Origin: Pseudomonas fluorescens
GTDB taxonomy: Bacteria > Pseudomonadota > Gammaproteobacteria > Pseudomonadales > Pseudomonadaceae
DNA length: 64,000 nt
NCBI RefSeq assembly: GCF_001307275.1
Contig: NZ_CP012831.1
Span: 310,001 to 374,000, forward strand
Reading direction: 5' to 3'
The translations under genes were made by a program, and so were the position numbers. A model generated the notes under the pieces. That model was not told the DNA's origin. It ran no database searches and worked only from the letters and a program-made list of their open reading frames with translations. Positions 26,392 through 35,876 of the stretch are shown in pieces. Within the stretch, counting starts at the first letter, position 1, and each line of letters opens with the position of its first letter.

Positions 26392-26826
26392 TCAGCAGTC
26401 GCAGCGGATCGCCTCGTCCGCCACGCGCTCCACCAAGCCGGTCAGGCGAAAGCCTTCATCGAGCCACCCCATGACGCCACCGATCATTTCCTTGACCGGA
26501 TACCCCAAGGTCGCCAGACGCACCGCCGCCTTGTTCGCACCATTGCAGTGGGGGCCGGCGCAATACACCACGAACAGGCTGGTCTTGGCATAGGCGGCCA
26601 ATGCCTGGGCGGTGAGCGTGCGGGTCGGCAGGTTGATCGCCCCGGGGACGTGGCCGCGTTCGTAGGCCAGCGGCCCGCGTACATCCACCAGCACAAAATC
26701 GACATTGCCGGCCTGTTGACTGGCGTGAACGTCGGAACAATCCGTTTCGAATGACAGACGACGGCTGAAATGCTGTAGGGCGATATCGGAAGGGGCGGCA
26801 GGCACTTCGCGAACCAGGCTAGTCAT
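26392..26826 (-). CDS. Rhodanese-like sulfurtransferase
   Basis: 144 residues, single rhodanese domain. The active-site loop is Y-C-A-G-P-H-C-N-G with the catalytic Cys first in that loop. D-V-R-G-P and G-H-V-P-G-A-I-N-L-P are the CH2 motifs. The longer frame to 26841 adds five residues with no support. It is divergent from an FtrA-type regulator, a common pairing, so it is probably its target. Role: transfer of sulfane sulfur; acceptor unknown. Confidence 0.9.
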   Translation of the reverse strand: MTSLVREVPAAPSDIALQHFSRRLSFETDCSDVHASQQAGNVDFVLVDVRGPLAYERGHVPGAINLPTRTLTAQALAAYAKTSLFVVYCAGPHCNGANKAAVRLATLGYPVKEMIGGVMGWLDEGFRLTGLVERVADEAIRCDC

Positions 26827-26929
26827 GGGGGTGTACTCCAAGGGTAGATAAAGGCGTGAAGAGACTTTATCCCCCCGAAGCTTACGGCTACAGTGGCGTA
26901 CAAGACACTCTGTGGGAATTTTCCGACAA

Positions 26930-27889
26930 ATGCAGCCTCTCCCAGGTCTGGTCGCGATCCTTGCCTACGACGGCCTATGCACCTTTGAATTCGGCGTTGC
27001 CGTCGAAATCTTCGGATTGGAGCGGCCGGAATTCGATTTCCCCTGGTACGAGCATCGGATCGTCGCGGTCGATGACGGTCCGATGCGCGCCATGGGTGGC
27101 TTCCAGGTATTGGCCGATGGCGGCATGGAACTGCTCGAAACCGCCCGGACCATTGTCGTGCCAGGCTGGCGCAGCCGCAGCGAGCCACCTTCCGAGGCGT
27201 TGCTCGATGCACTACGCCGGGCCCACGCCCGTGGGGCGCGCCTGCTGTCGATCTGCTCCGGGGCCTTCGTACTCGCCGCCGCCGGGCTGCTCGATGGCCT
27301 GGGCGCCACGACTCACTGGCGCTACACCGACGAACTGGCCAAGAGTTTTCCCGCCGTCCGGGTCGACCCGGATGTGCTGTACGTGGACTCAGGACAGGTC
27401 ATCACTTCGGCAGGCAGCGCTGCCGGCATCGATGCCTGCCTGCACCTGGTGGCACGGGATTATGGCGTCCAGGTCGCCAACACCGTAGCGCGCCGTTTGG
27501 TCATGTCACCACAACGTACGGGTGGCCAGGCGCAGTTCATTCCTTCGCCGGTCAGCCGTACGCCACGCAGCGACCTGTCGAGCGTCATGCAATGGGCCCG
27601 TGAGCGCCTGCACGAACCCCTCGGTGTGCGCGAACTGGCCAGCCAGGCGGCCATGAGCGAACGCACCTTCCTGCGCCACTTCACCCAGGCCTGCGGCGTG
27701 TCGCCCAAGGCCTGGCTGCAACACGAACGCCTGGCCCGGGCTCGCGAACTGCTGGAAAGCACCGGCGACAACACCGACAACATCGCGCAACTGTGTGGCT
27801 ACCGCTCGGTGGAAAGCTTTCGCGTGGCGTTTCGCAGCGTCGTGGGGTTGGCGCCGTCGGTGTATCGGGAGCGGTTTGGGCGGGGGTAA
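26930..27889 (+). CDS. ftrA: AraC-type regulator with DJ-1/PfpI domain (FtrA/GlxA family)
   Basis: 319 residues. The N-terminal class-I-glutaminase-like (DJ-1/PfpI) domain (about 5-175) has the nucleophile-elbow cysteine in S-I-C-S-G-A-F; the C-terminal AraC HTH pair lies at about 220-315. FtrA-type proteins start close to the V-A-I-L-A-Y-D-G-L-C motif, which favours the ATG at 26930 over the GTG at 26912. It probably controls the divergent rhodanese gene. Confidence 0.9.
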   Translation: MQPLPGLVAILAYDGLCTFEFGVAVEIFGLERPEFDFPWYEHRIVAVDDGPMRAMGGFQVLADGGMELLETARTIVVPGWRSRSEPPSEALLDALRRAHARGARLLSICSGAFVLAAAGLLDGLGATTHWRYTDELAKSFPAVRVDPDVLYVDSGQVITSAGSAAGIDACLHLVARDYGVQVANTVARRLVMSPQRTGGQAQFIPSPVSRTPRSDLSSVMQWARERLHEPLGVRELASQAAMSERTFLRHFTQACGVSPKAWLQHERLARARELLESTGDNTDNIAQLCGYRSVESFRVAFRSVVGLAPSVYRERFGRG

Positions 27890-27940
27890 ATAGCCTACTG
27901 GCGATGAAGCTGTCGAACGCTGTCAGGGCGAGGGAATAAG

Positions 27941-28027
27941 GTGGGAGCAAAGCTTGCTCGCGATATGAGCGCCTCGATTTCTGGAAGACCTACATCGCCT
28001 GTATCGCGGGCAAGCCTTGCTCCCACC
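27941..28027. repeat. Degenerate REP doublet
   Basis: GTGGGAGCAAAGCTTGCTCG and GGGCAAGCCTTGCTCCCACC, both with extra or changed bases relative to the consensus. Last REP before a REP-free stretch that runs to 39.8 kb. Confidence 0.8.
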
Positions 28028-28055
28028 TACCTCTCGCCACAGGTTGATGGCGGCA

Positions 28056-28814
28056 TCATTGAGGCTTACGCAACAAATACGTATCCATGATCCACCCATT
28101 GGCTGTTCGCGCGGCCTTGCGGGTGCGTTCGATGTCATCGGCCACGTCCCCCAGCCGGCCGGCGATCAGGATTTCATCCGGCGTCCCCACATAGGCGCCC
28201 CAGTAAATCTGCGTATCGGGATCACTCACCTGGCGGTAGGCATCCTCGGCATCGAGCATCACCACCACGCTCGCCGCGTCGCCCACCTGCCCTGCCGACA
28301 AGCGGCGTCCGGTGGTGATTTCCAGCGCACCACCAATGCTGTTCAACGGCACTTTATGCCGGGCGGCCAGGGCCTGGACACTGGTGATGCCGGGGATCAC
28401 CTCGAATTCGAAGGCGCAACGGCCCCCGTCGAGAATAGCCTGCAGGATGCGCACGGTACTGTCGTACAACGCTGGATCGCCCCACACCAGAAAACCGCCA
28501 TGCTCCCCGTCGGACAGTTCTTCATCGATCAAGCGTTCGAAGGTGGCCTGTTTCGCACGGTTCAGCGCTTCGACGCTGTCCTTGTAGTCCAGGTCGCCGC
28601 GTTGGCGTTCCGGGCTGTAGGTTTCGACGAAACGGTAGGTGCGATCAACGATGTAGCGTCGACAAATTTCGCGCCGCAGGTCCAACAGTTTGTCCTTGGC
28701 CGGGCCCTTGTCCATGAGGAAGACCACGTCCAAACGGTTCAAGGCTTTCACAGCCTGCATCGTCAGGTGATCCGGATCGCCGGCCCCAATGCCAATGACT
28801 GACAGCATTTTCAT
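28056..28814 (-). CDS. cobF: Precorrin-6A synthase (deacetylating)
   Basis: 252 residues, SAM-dependent tetrapyrrole methylase fold (V-I-G-I-G-A-G-D-P-D-H and G-D-P-A-L-Y-D-S). CobF methylates C1 of precorrin-5 with loss of acetate in the aerobic cobalamin pathway. AGGAG lies eight bases before the ATG at 28814. It overlaps the upstream phosphatase stop by four bases. The other cob genes are not in this window, so this step is encoded apart from the main cluster. Confidence 0.93.
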   Translation of the reverse strand: MKMLSVIGIGAGDPDHLTMQAVKALNRLDVVFLMDKGPAKDKLLDLRREICRRYIVDRTYRFVETYSPERQRGDLDYKDSVEALNRAKQATFERLIDEELSDGEHGGFLVWGDPALYDSTVRILQAILDGGRCAFEFEVIPGITSVQALAARHKVPLNSIGGALEITTGRRLSAGQVGDAASVVVMLDAEDAYRQVSDPDTQIYWGAYVGTPDEILIAGRLGDVADDIERTRKAARTANGWIMDTYLLRKPQ

Positions 28815-29389
28815 CGCGGCGACTCCTGGCCAGGTTCCTGGGTGCGAAATCGCCATACGCCGTTGAAACGCAACTCCAGGGTGGACAACGGTTCAATGTC
28901 GATTCGATTGAAGGTGGCGGCCGGGCAGCCCAAGACGGTCATCAAGGCTGCGCGGATCACGAAGGGGTGGGTGACGGCCAGCAGATGACCCGGTCGGGTT
29001 TCCAGGCTGACCAGCCAATCCCCGACCCGGCGACACAACCGGGCGACGGATTCACCGCCATGGGGGGCCGCCTCGGCATCGTCGAGCCAGGTTTGCAGGG
29101 CCTGCGGTTCCACCTTGAGCAATTCATCGATGGACAACCCGCGCCAGCGTCCCAGATCGCAATCTGCCAGGGCCGGGTCCACCTCAAACTCGTCGCCGAA
29201 CAGCGCGGCCGTCTGGCGAGTGCGCAGTTCCGGCCCGCACAGCAGTTGCCGGACGTTTCGATAGCCATGCCCGACCTGCCCGCTTCGCCTCAGCCAGTCG
29301 GCGTCCAGCGCTTCGTCCACGCTGAAGCGCGCCTGTTTCTGGGCAACGGTGCGGGCGTGGCAGATCAACGTCAGGCGAGTGGCTTGCAC
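28811..29389 (-). CDS. Histidine phosphatase superfamily protein with altered R-H-G motif
   Basis: 192 residues, GTG start. It has the superfamily layout (L-I-C-H-A-R-T near the N-terminus, L-R-T-R-Q-T-A, late A-V-T-H-P-F-V-I-R), but the usual R-H-G is C-H-A, so the first arginine of the phosphate pocket is missing. It is translationally coupled to cobF by an ATGA overlap, and by analogy with CobC-type phosphatases it may act near cobalamin or another phosphate ester; activity is uncertain. Confidence 0.82.
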   Translation of the reverse strand: MQATRLTLICHARTVAQKQARFSVDEALDADWLRRSGQVGHGYRNVRQLLCGPELRTRQTAALFGDEFEVDPALADCDLGRWRGLSIDELLKVEPQALQTWLDDAEAAPHGGESVARLCRRVGDWLVSLETRPGHLLAVTHPFVIRAALMTVLGCPAATFNRIDIEPLSTLELRFNGVWRFRTQEPGQESPR

Positions 29390-29612
29390 ACTGGATTCTC
29401 GGGTAATCGAACGGGTCGCATGGACGGGATATTCACGGGTTTAGTTGTACAGCACCTTATACGAAATCAAATAACTGAGACAAAAAGGCGCTATGTCCGA
29501 CATGTCCAAGACACAACGCCTGACATACTCATTCCACCTGGCCGAGACCAACTCCTACAGGGTTTTCGCACAACTTTGGAGCATTTTAAACGGAACGTAA
29601 AAACCACTGGAC

Positions 29613-29630
29613 ATGTAGCACCAGCTACAT
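29613..29630. promoter_or_regulatory. Perfect inverted repeat upstream of the RpiR gene
   Basis: ATGTAGC-ACCA-GCTACAT, 7-base arms with a 4-base centre, about 60 bases before the RpiR start and about 20 before an upstream ATG. Could be the operator for RpiR autoregulation. Confidence 0.5.
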
Positions 29631-29689
29631 AAATACTGTTTTCAGGAGTTATGAAAGAAATTCAACATTCATCCAGGCAAGGAGCACGG

Positions 29690-30544
29690 ATGCCGCCCCT
29701 CAGAGACCTGATCACCGATCCCGGCCTGGTGTTGACGCCGTCGGAACGCAAGGTCGTACGTGCCCTGCTCGATCACTACCCACGCAACGGCCTCGGTCCG
29801 ATGTCACGCCTGGCAGACCATGCCGGCGTCAGCGACCCGACCATCGTGCGGCTGGTGAAAAAACTCGGGTTTGGCGGTTATGCCGAATTCCAGGATGCGC
29901 TGCTCAGTGACATGGACCATCGCCTGCGCTCCCCTCGCACGCTGCTGCAACCGCGGGCCAAACTGCAGCAAGGCGATACCTGGAGCCAGTACCTGGCCGC
30001 CAGCCAACGCAATCTCGTCGACACCCAGGCCCTGACCCAACCCGAAGACGTGCGCATTCTCGTGCAGTGGTTGCTCGACAGCCGCCACCAGGTGCATTGC
30101 TTCGGCGGGCGCTTCAGCAGCTTCCTGGCCCATTACCTGCTCAACCATTTGCGATTGCTGCGCGCCGGCTGTTTTGCCCTGGAAGACAATGCCCAACTGC
30201 CTGACCGGCTGTTCGACGTGCAGCGCCAGGACGTGGTGCTGATTTTCGATTACCGCCGCTACCAGGCCCAGGCCCTGCGCGTGGCCAGCGCGGCCAAGGC
30301 GCGGCACGCCCGGGTCGTCCTGTTCAGCGACGTCTATGCTTCGCCGTTGCGCGAGCTGGCCGACCTGATCATCAGCGCCCCGGTGGAATCGGCGTCGGCC
30401 TTCGACAGCCTGGTACCGGCGCTGGCCCAGGTCGAGGCCCTGATCGCCTGCCTGACCCTGCAATGCCCCGAGCTGGCCGAACGCCTGGAAGGCATCGACG
30501 CCCTGCGCACGGAATTCAACACGCACCTGCTGGAGGAAAAGTAA
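29690..30544 (+). CDS. RpiR/MurR-family transcriptional regulator
   Basis: 284 residues: N-terminal HTH (about 15-90) and a C-terminal SIS sugar-phosphate-isomerase-like sensor domain (about 110-260). I prefer ATG 29690 because AAGGAG lies five bases upstream; ATG 29651 has AGGAG only two bases away. It heads a run of catabolic genes, ending two bases before the next gene, so it is the probable regulator of the cluster. Confidence 0.88.
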   Translation: MPPLRDLITDPGLVLTPSERKVVRALLDHYPRNGLGPMSRLADHAGVSDPTIVRLVKKLGFGGYAEFQDALLSDMDHRLRSPRTLLQPRAKLQQGDTWSQYLAASQRNLVDTQALTQPEDVRILVQWLLDSRHQVHCFGGRFSSFLAHYLLNHLRLLRAGCFALEDNAQLPDRLFDVQRQDVVLIFDYRRYQAQALRVASAAKARHARVVLFSDVYASPLRELADLIISAPVESASAFDSLVPALAQVEALIACLTLQCPELAERLEGIDALRTEFNTHLLEEK

Positions 30545-30546
30545 GG

Positions 30547-31191
30547 ATGTTCTCGCTCCCCCACCACTCGCCCCGGGATTTGCCGTTCACCCGCCAGCAC
30601 ACGGCCCTGCTGTTGGTAGACATGCAACGCGCCTGGCTGGAACCGCAATTCGATGCCCACCTGCACAGCCCCGAGGCCGAGTATTTCCTCCAGCGGGCTC
30701 GCCAGCAGGTCATTCCCAACCAGCAGCGCTTGCTCGAGGCGATGCGCGCGGCGCAGCACAACGTGTTGCACACCCACATCGAAAGCCTCACCGCCGATGG
30801 CCGCGACCGCTCCCTGGATCACAAGCTGTCGGACATGCACCTGCCCAAGGGCAGCCCCGAGGCGCAGATCATTGCCGAACTGGCGCCGCAGGAAAACGAA
30901 ATCGTGCTGCCCAAGACCTCCTCCGGGGTGTTCAATTCCACCAACATCGATTACGTGCTGCGCAACCTGCAGACCCGGCACCTGATCGTCGCCGGAATCG
31001 TCACCGACCAGTGCGTCGACATGGCCGTGCGTGACGCCGCCGACCGCGGCTACCTGGTCACGCTGGTGGAAGACGCCTGTGCGACCCACACCGAACAACG
31101 GCACCTGGCGTGCCTGAACGCGATCAAGGGCTACTGCTGGATCACCGACACCGACACCGTACTCGCTCGTTTGCAGGAGATGCAGCCATGA
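30547..31191 (+). CDS. Isochorismatase-family cysteine hydrolase
   Basis: 214 residues. The Asp-Lys-Cys triad is complete: D25 (L-L-V-D-M-Q), K123 (L-P-K-T-S-S) and C156 (T-D-Q-C-V-D). Members hydrolyse C-N bonds of amides, for example nicotinamide, ureidoacrylate or N-carbamoyl compounds. Position after an RpiR regulator and before a glutamate-amine ligase-like gene suggests an amidase step in a nitrogen-compound pathway. It overlaps the next gene by four bases. Confidence 0.9.
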   Translation: MFSLPHHSPRDLPFTRQHTALLLVDMQRAWLEPQFDAHLHSPEAEYFLQRARQQVIPNQQRLLEAMRAAQHNVLHTHIESLTADGRDRSLDHKLSDMHLPKGSPEAQIIAELAPQENEIVLPKTSSGVFNSTNIDYVLRNLQTRHLIVAGIVTDQCVDMAVRDAADRGYLVTLVEDACATHTEQRHLACLNAIKGYCWITDTDTVLARLQEMQP

Positions 31192-32540
31192 GCCGTCTCG
31201 ATGCCGCTGCCCTCCTCGCACCGCTGCCGGTCACGACCCTGGTGACCACCGACCTGATCGGCGTGACCCGCGGGCGCTCGTTTCCCAGCGATGAGTTGCC
31301 CCACTACGTCACCGCCGGTTGCGGCTGGGTGCCGGCCAACAGCGCGTTGACGCCCCAGGATGTCATCGCCTCGACCAACCCCTGGGGCGCCTATGGCGAC
31401 CTGCGGCTGGTACCGGACCTGTCCAGCCGGGTGACCGTCAACAATGGCCCCGATGCCCAGGCGCCGGCCCTGGACTTCATCCATTGCGATATCCGGGAGA
31501 CCGACGGCCGCCCCTGGAGCGCCTGCCCGCGCACGCTGCTGCAGGACGAAGTGGAGCGTTATCGCAGCGAACTGGGCCTGCAGGTTTTCGCCGCGTTCGA
31601 ACATGAATTCAACCTGGCTGCCGCGCCTGCGCAGCCTGATCGCCTGGCCTTCAGCCTCCAGGCCCAGCGCCAGCAGGCCGGGTTCGCCGGGTGGCTGCTC
31701 AGTGCCCTGCGGGCCGGCGGCGTCGAACCGGAAATGTTCCTGCCGGAATACGGCAAGCAGCAATACGAGATCACCTGCCGCCCGACCCTGGGCGTGGCCG
31801 CTGCCGATCGGGCAGTGAACGTACGGGAAATCACCCGCGAGATCGCCCGGCAGATGGGCCTGGACGTGAGTTTTGCCCCCAAGACCTCGGAAAATGCCGT
31901 GTGCAACGGCGTGCATCTGCATCTGAGCCTGCAAGACCTGAGCGCAGACCCGGTGCTGCATGACGCTGCCAGCAGCAATGGCTTGTCCAGCCTCGGCCAG
32001 CATTGGGCCGCGGGTGTGCTGCACTATCTGCCGGCGCTGTGCGCGCTGACCGCGCCGACGCCGTTGTCCTACGAGCGCCTGCAACCTCATCATTGGAGCG
32101 CATCCTATGCGTGCCTGGGACAGCGCAACCGCGAAGCGGCGCTGCGCATCTGCCCGACCGTGAGCCTGGGTGGCAAGCCGCTGGCGAACCAGTACAACCT
32201 GGAGTTTCGCGCCATGGACGCCACCGCCTCACCGCACCTGGCGATGGCCGCGCTGTTGATTGCCGGGCGGCTGGGCATCCAGCACCGATGGGCATTGAAC
32301 GCTGTCACCGATGAAATACCCGATGAGCTGGATGAAACACAACGTCGCGCCCGTGGCATTATCGCCCTGCCGACAACCCTGGCCCAGGCACTGGACTGCC
32401 TGCGCCACAGCGGGGCGCTGCTCGAGGCCCTGCCCGGCCCGCTGGTCGAAACCTATTTCGCCTTGAAGGCCCAGGAGCAGGCCTTGACCCAGGCGCTCTC
32501 ACCTGCCGAGCGTTGCGAGCACTATGCACGAATCTATTGA
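31188..32540 (+). CDS. Glutamine-synthetase-family ligase (gamma-glutamylamine synthetase-like)
   Basis: 450 residues of the GS class that includes PuuA/SpuI-type gamma-glutamylpolyamine synthetases, with catalytic motifs F-A-A-F-E-H-E-F-N and N-G-V-H-L-H-L-S. Such enzymes use ATP to join glutamate to an amine so that it can be oxidised. It is not the ammonia-assimilating glnA type. ATG 31188 overlaps the previous stop. The amine substrate is unknown. Confidence 0.88.
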   Translation: MSRLDAAALLAPLPVTTLVTTDLIGVTRGRSFPSDELPHYVTAGCGWVPANSALTPQDVIASTNPWGAYGDLRLVPDLSSRVTVNNGPDAQAPALDFIHCDIRETDGRPWSACPRTLLQDEVERYRSELGLQVFAAFEHEFNLAAAPAQPDRLAFSLQAQRQQAGFAGWLLSALRAGGVEPEMFLPEYGKQQYEITCRPTLGVAAADRAVNVREITREIARQMGLDVSFAPKTSENAVCNGVHLHLSLQDLSADPVLHDAASSNGLSSLGQHWAAGVLHYLPALCALTAPTPLSYERLQPHHWSASYACLGQRNREAALRICPTVSLGGKPLANQYNLEFRAMDATASPHLAMAALLIAGRLGIQHRWALNAVTDEIPDELDETQRRARGIIALPTTLAQALDCLRHSGALLEALPGPLVETYFALKAQEQALTQALSPAERCEHYARIY

Positions 32541-33276
32541 GTGTGCTGAATCGGGCCTCTACACCAGGCCAGCCTATCGACTGACCCGGGAGGAGTCCGA
32601 CCACCCGGTGCTGCTGGTGTGCGAACACGCCAGCCGTTTCATTCCCGCGGCGCTGAACGACCTGGGCCTGGATGAAACCGCGTCCCAGGAACACATCGCC
32701 TGGGACATCGGCGCGCTGCTGCTGGCCGAACGCCTGTCCGAAACCCTCGGCGCGACCTTGCTGTCGGCCAATTATTCACGGCTGTTGATCGACCTCAACC
32801 GCCCGCTGCACGTGCCGGACAGCATTCCGCCCCAGAGCGAGATCTACCAGGTCCCGGGCAACCACGACCTGGACGAGGCCACGCGCGAGTATCGCCAGCA
32901 GTGCCTGTTCCATCCCTTTCATGATCGCTTGCGGGCGCTGATCGACCGACGCCTGGCCGCCAACCGGCCAGTACGCGTGGTGGGCATCCACAGTTTCACC
33001 CCGGTGTTCTATGGCCAGCCGCGCGCCCTGGAAGCCGGTGTGCTGTTCGGCGAAGCCAAGGAATACGCCCAGCGCATCGTCGACGGACTGAGCCGGCATT
33101 CGCTGCGGGCAGCGGGCAACCAGCCCTACAAGATCAACCCCCTGACCGACATGACGGTCCCGGTGCACGGCGATGGCCGCGGCCTGGATTCGGTGCTGAT
33201 CGAAGTGCGCAACGACCAACTGCGCAGCCCCGACGGGGTACGGACCTGGAGCGCATACCTGGCGCCCCTGCTGTAG
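32524..33276 (+). CDS. N-formylglutamate amidohydrolase family protein
   Basis: 250 residues of the zinc-dependent FGase family (V-C-E-H-A-S at about 33-38 and G-I-H-S-F-T as metal or active-site motifs). HutG-type enzymes release formate from N-formylglutamate; here, beside a glutamate-ligase gene, a related N-acylglutamate or glutamylated intermediate is plausible. It overlaps the upstream gene by 17 bases. Confidence 0.88.
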   Translation: MHESIECAESGLYTRPAYRLTREESDHPVLLVCEHASRFIPAALNDLGLDETASQEHIAWDIGALLLAERLSETLGATLLSANYSRLLIDLNRPLHVPDSIPPQSEIYQVPGNHDLDEATREYRQQCLFHPFHDRLRALIDRRLAANRPVRVVGIHSFTPVFYGQPRALEAGVLFGEAKEYAQRIVDGLSRHSLRAAGNQPYKINPLTDMTVPVHGDGRGLDSVLIEVRNDQLRSPDGVRTWSAYLAPLL

Positions 33277-33346
33277 CGGCAGCGGAAGTGACCAACGACA
33301 GACAGCAAGCAAGCGCAACCTATACAGCTGAAAAGGAAAACGGCTC

Positions 33347-34696
33347 ATGAGCATCGAGGCATTTGGCTACAAGCAGGAATTGAAACGCGGCCTGTCGCTG
33401 ACAGACCTGGTGGTATACGGGATGATTTTCATGATCCCCATCGCACCGTTCGGCGTGTATGGCTACGTCAACGCCGAGGCTCCGGGAATGGTGCCGCTGG
33501 CGTACATCATCGGCATGGTGGCGATGCTGTTTACCGCCTTGAGCTACGGCAGCATGGCCCGGGCCTTTCCGGTGGCCGGCTCGGTCTATTCCTACGCGCA
33601 ACGAGGCCTTAACCCACACGTCGGGTTCATCGCTGGCTGGCTGATGCTGCTGGACTACCTGCTGATCCCGCCGCTGCTCTATGTCTACGCCGCCATGGCG
33701 CTGAACCATTTGTACCCGGACATTCCCAAGGTCGGTTTCATCCTGGCATTCCTGGTGAGCGCGACCTTCGTCAACCTGCGGGGCATCACGTTCACCGCAC
33801 GGATGAACATCATTTTCCTGCTGGCACAGCTGGTGGTGCTGGGGATTTTCCTGTTCTACGCCTGGAATGCCCTGCACGGCGGGGCCGGCCACGGCCAACT
33901 GACCCTGGCGCCGCTGTACAGCCCGGAACACTTCAACTTCGCCCTGCTGATGCAAGCCGTGTCCATCGCGGTCCTGTCGTTCCTGGGCTTCGACGCCATT
34001 TCCACCCTGGCCGAAGAAATCAAGGGCGACCCGGGCCGCAGCGTCGGCAAGGCTGCGTTGGTGACCTTGCTGGTGATGGGGGCGATTTTCGTGGTGCAGA
34101 CCTGGATCGCCACCGACCTGGCAGCCGGCATGGGCTTCAAGTCCGCCGATACCGCCTTCTATGAAATCGCCGAATTGGCGGCCGGCAGTTGGCTGGCCAC
34201 CTTGACCGCGGTGGCCACAGCCCTGGCCTGGGGCGTAGCGGTAGCGATCACCTCCCAGGCAGCGGTGTCGCGCCTGTTGTTCGGCATGGCCCGGGACGGC
34301 CAGTTGCCCAAGGTGCTGGCCAAGGTCCATCCGAAACACAACACCCCCTACATGAGCATCTACCTGGTGGCGGTGCTGTCGTTGCTGATCTGCTACCTGT
34401 TCATCAACGCCGTGGACACCCTGACCTCCCTGGTCAACTTCGGCGCCCTGAGCGGCTTCATGTTGCTGCACATCACGGTCATCAACCATTACTGGCGCCG
34501 CCAGCGGTCCGGCCAACTGATTCGTCACGTGATCTGCCCGCTGGTCGGCTTCGTGATCGTCGCGGCCATCATGTACAACATGGGCGTGGCCGCGCAGAAA
34601 CTCGGCCTGATCTGGATCGCCGCGGGTGTGGTCTATCTGTGCCTGCTCAACAAATTCGGCAGTCGTACCGCCCTGCCCGATCCGGCGGGTCAATGA
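33347..34696 (+). CDS. APC-family amino acid/amine permease
   Basis: 449 residues with about twelve membrane segments and the N-terminal D-L-V-V-Y-G-M-I-F-M-I-P pattern of PuuP-like APC importers. Placed within the cluster, it probably imports the compound broken down by the flanking enzymes. The ATG at 33347 follows AAAAGGA. Confidence 0.9.
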   Translation: MSIEAFGYKQELKRGLSLTDLVVYGMIFMIPIAPFGVYGYVNAEAPGMVPLAYIIGMVAMLFTALSYGSMARAFPVAGSVYSYAQRGLNPHVGFIAGWLMLLDYLLIPPLLYVYAAMALNHLYPDIPKVGFILAFLVSATFVNLRGITFTARMNIIFLLAQLVVLGIFLFYAWNALHGGAGHGQLTLAPLYSPEHFNFALLMQAVSIAVLSFLGFDAISTLAEEIKGDPGRSVGKAALVTLLVMGAIFVVQTWIATDLAAGMGFKSADTAFYEIAELAAGSWLATLTAVATALAWGVAVAITSQAAVSRLLFGMARDGQLPKVLAKVHPKHNTPYMSIYLVAVLSLLICYLFINAVDTLTSLVNFGALSGFMLLHITVINHYWRRQRSGQLIRHVICPLVGFVIVAAIMYNMGVAAQKLGLIWIAAGVVYLCLLNKFGSRTALPDPAGQ

Positions 34697-34807
34697 GAAA
34701 CGGCGGTCGAAGGGTTCGGCCAGCCATGGTTGTAACGCGTGGACATCGACAGTGATCGTCAAGCCCGGTGCCGGTCACCGGGTTCTCTGGGAACAGGAGT
34801 GCAATCC

Positions 34808-35824
34808 ATGCTGGCCTTACGTCCAGTTCAATTAGCCGATCTGCCGCAACTGCAACGACTGGCCCGTGACAGCCTGGTGGGCGTCACGTCGCTGCCGGAC
34901 GATACCCGGCGGCTGGAGGAAAAAATCCTCGACTCGTGCGCCTCGTTCGCCGCCGATGCGCAGGGGCCGGGAGCCGAGAATTACTTTTTCGTCTTGCAGG
35001 ACCTGGAATCCGGACGCCTGGTCGGTTGTTCGGAAATCCTCTCCAGCACCGGTTGCAACGAACCGTTCTACAGCCTGCGCAACCGGCCGTTTTCCAGCGA
35101 ATCCCGGGAGTTGAACATCCAGCACGGCGTACCCGCGTTGTCACTGTGCCAGGACCTCAACGGGCAAACACTGCTGCGTGGCTTCCACATCGACGCCGGA
35201 CGGGTGCGCACGCCGGAATCAGAGCTGCTGTCCCGGGCCCGGCTGATGTTCATCGCCGCCCACCCCCAGCGTTTTGCCGAATCGGTCATCACCGAAATCG
35301 TCGGTTTCAGCAGCGAAGACGGCCAGTCGCCCTTCTGGGACGCCATCGGCCAGCACTTCTTCGACCTGCCCTACGTCGAAGCCGAACGGTTGTGTGGCTT
35401 GCAAAGCCGGACCTTTCTCGCCGAGCTGATGCCGCAGTACCCGATCTACGTGCCCATGCTGCCACCCGCAGCCCAGGCTTGCATCGGCCGGGTGCATCCC
35501 GACGGCCAGGAAGCCTTCGACATCCTCGAGCGCGAGGGTTTCGAGACCAACAGCTACGTCGATATCTTCGACGGCGGGCCGACCTTGCATGCCCGTATCG
35601 CCAATATCCGTTCCATCACGCAAAGTCGCACCACTACGGCCAGGCAGAGCCCGCAGATTGACGCACGGGGCCTGTACCTGGTGAGCAACGAGCACCTTGC
35701 CAGCTACCGGGCCATCGTCGCCGAGCTGGACGTCGGCGCCGACGGCCCTGTGGCCCTGTCGCCCGCCATGCTGACGGCCCTGGACATCCAGGATGGCGCG
35801 CGGATCCGGGTGATTGCCCTATGA
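34808..35824 (+). CDS. Arginine N-succinyltransferase-like subunit, AruF paralogue
   Basis: 338 residues of the AstA family. Its sequence tracks the P. aeruginosa AruF (alpha) subunit: L-R-P-V-Q-L-A-D-L-P, G-V-T-S-L-P-D-D, F-D-G-G-P-T-L-H-A-R. AruF/AruG together succinylate arginine or ornithine in the AST pathway. Here the pair lies apart from aruCDBE, so it is a second copy with perhaps a different substrate. AGGAG precedes the ATG at 34808. Confidence 0.9.
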   Translation: MLALRPVQLADLPQLQRLARDSLVGVTSLPDDTRRLEEKILDSCASFAADAQGPGAENYFFVLQDLESGRLVGCSEILSSTGCNEPFYSLRNRPFSSESRELNIQHGVPALSLCQDLNGQTLLRGFHIDAGRVRTPESELLSRARLMFIAAHPQRFAESVITEIVGFSSEDGQSPFWDAIGQHFFDLPYVEAERLCGLQSRTFLAELMPQYPIYVPMLPPAAQACIGRVHPDGQEAFDILEREGFETNSYVDIFDGGPTLHARIANIRSITQSRTTTARQSPQIDARGLYLVSNEHLASYRAIVAELDVGADGPVALSPAMLTALDIQDGARIRVIAL

Positions 35825-35876
35825 ACCTCACGCGATCCCATGGCCTGCACCGACGTTTGGATGAAGGAGCTGCATC

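Noticed and set aside
29390-29689. Cobalamin riboswitch before the phosphatase-cobF pair
   Set aside because: No B12-box-like sequence or multi-stem layout is visible on the minus strand; only short palindromes.
33320-34762. 480-codon open frame on the minus strand opposite the APC permease
   Set aside because: His/Gln/Asp-rich composition typical of antisense reading of a membrane-protein gene; no motif.
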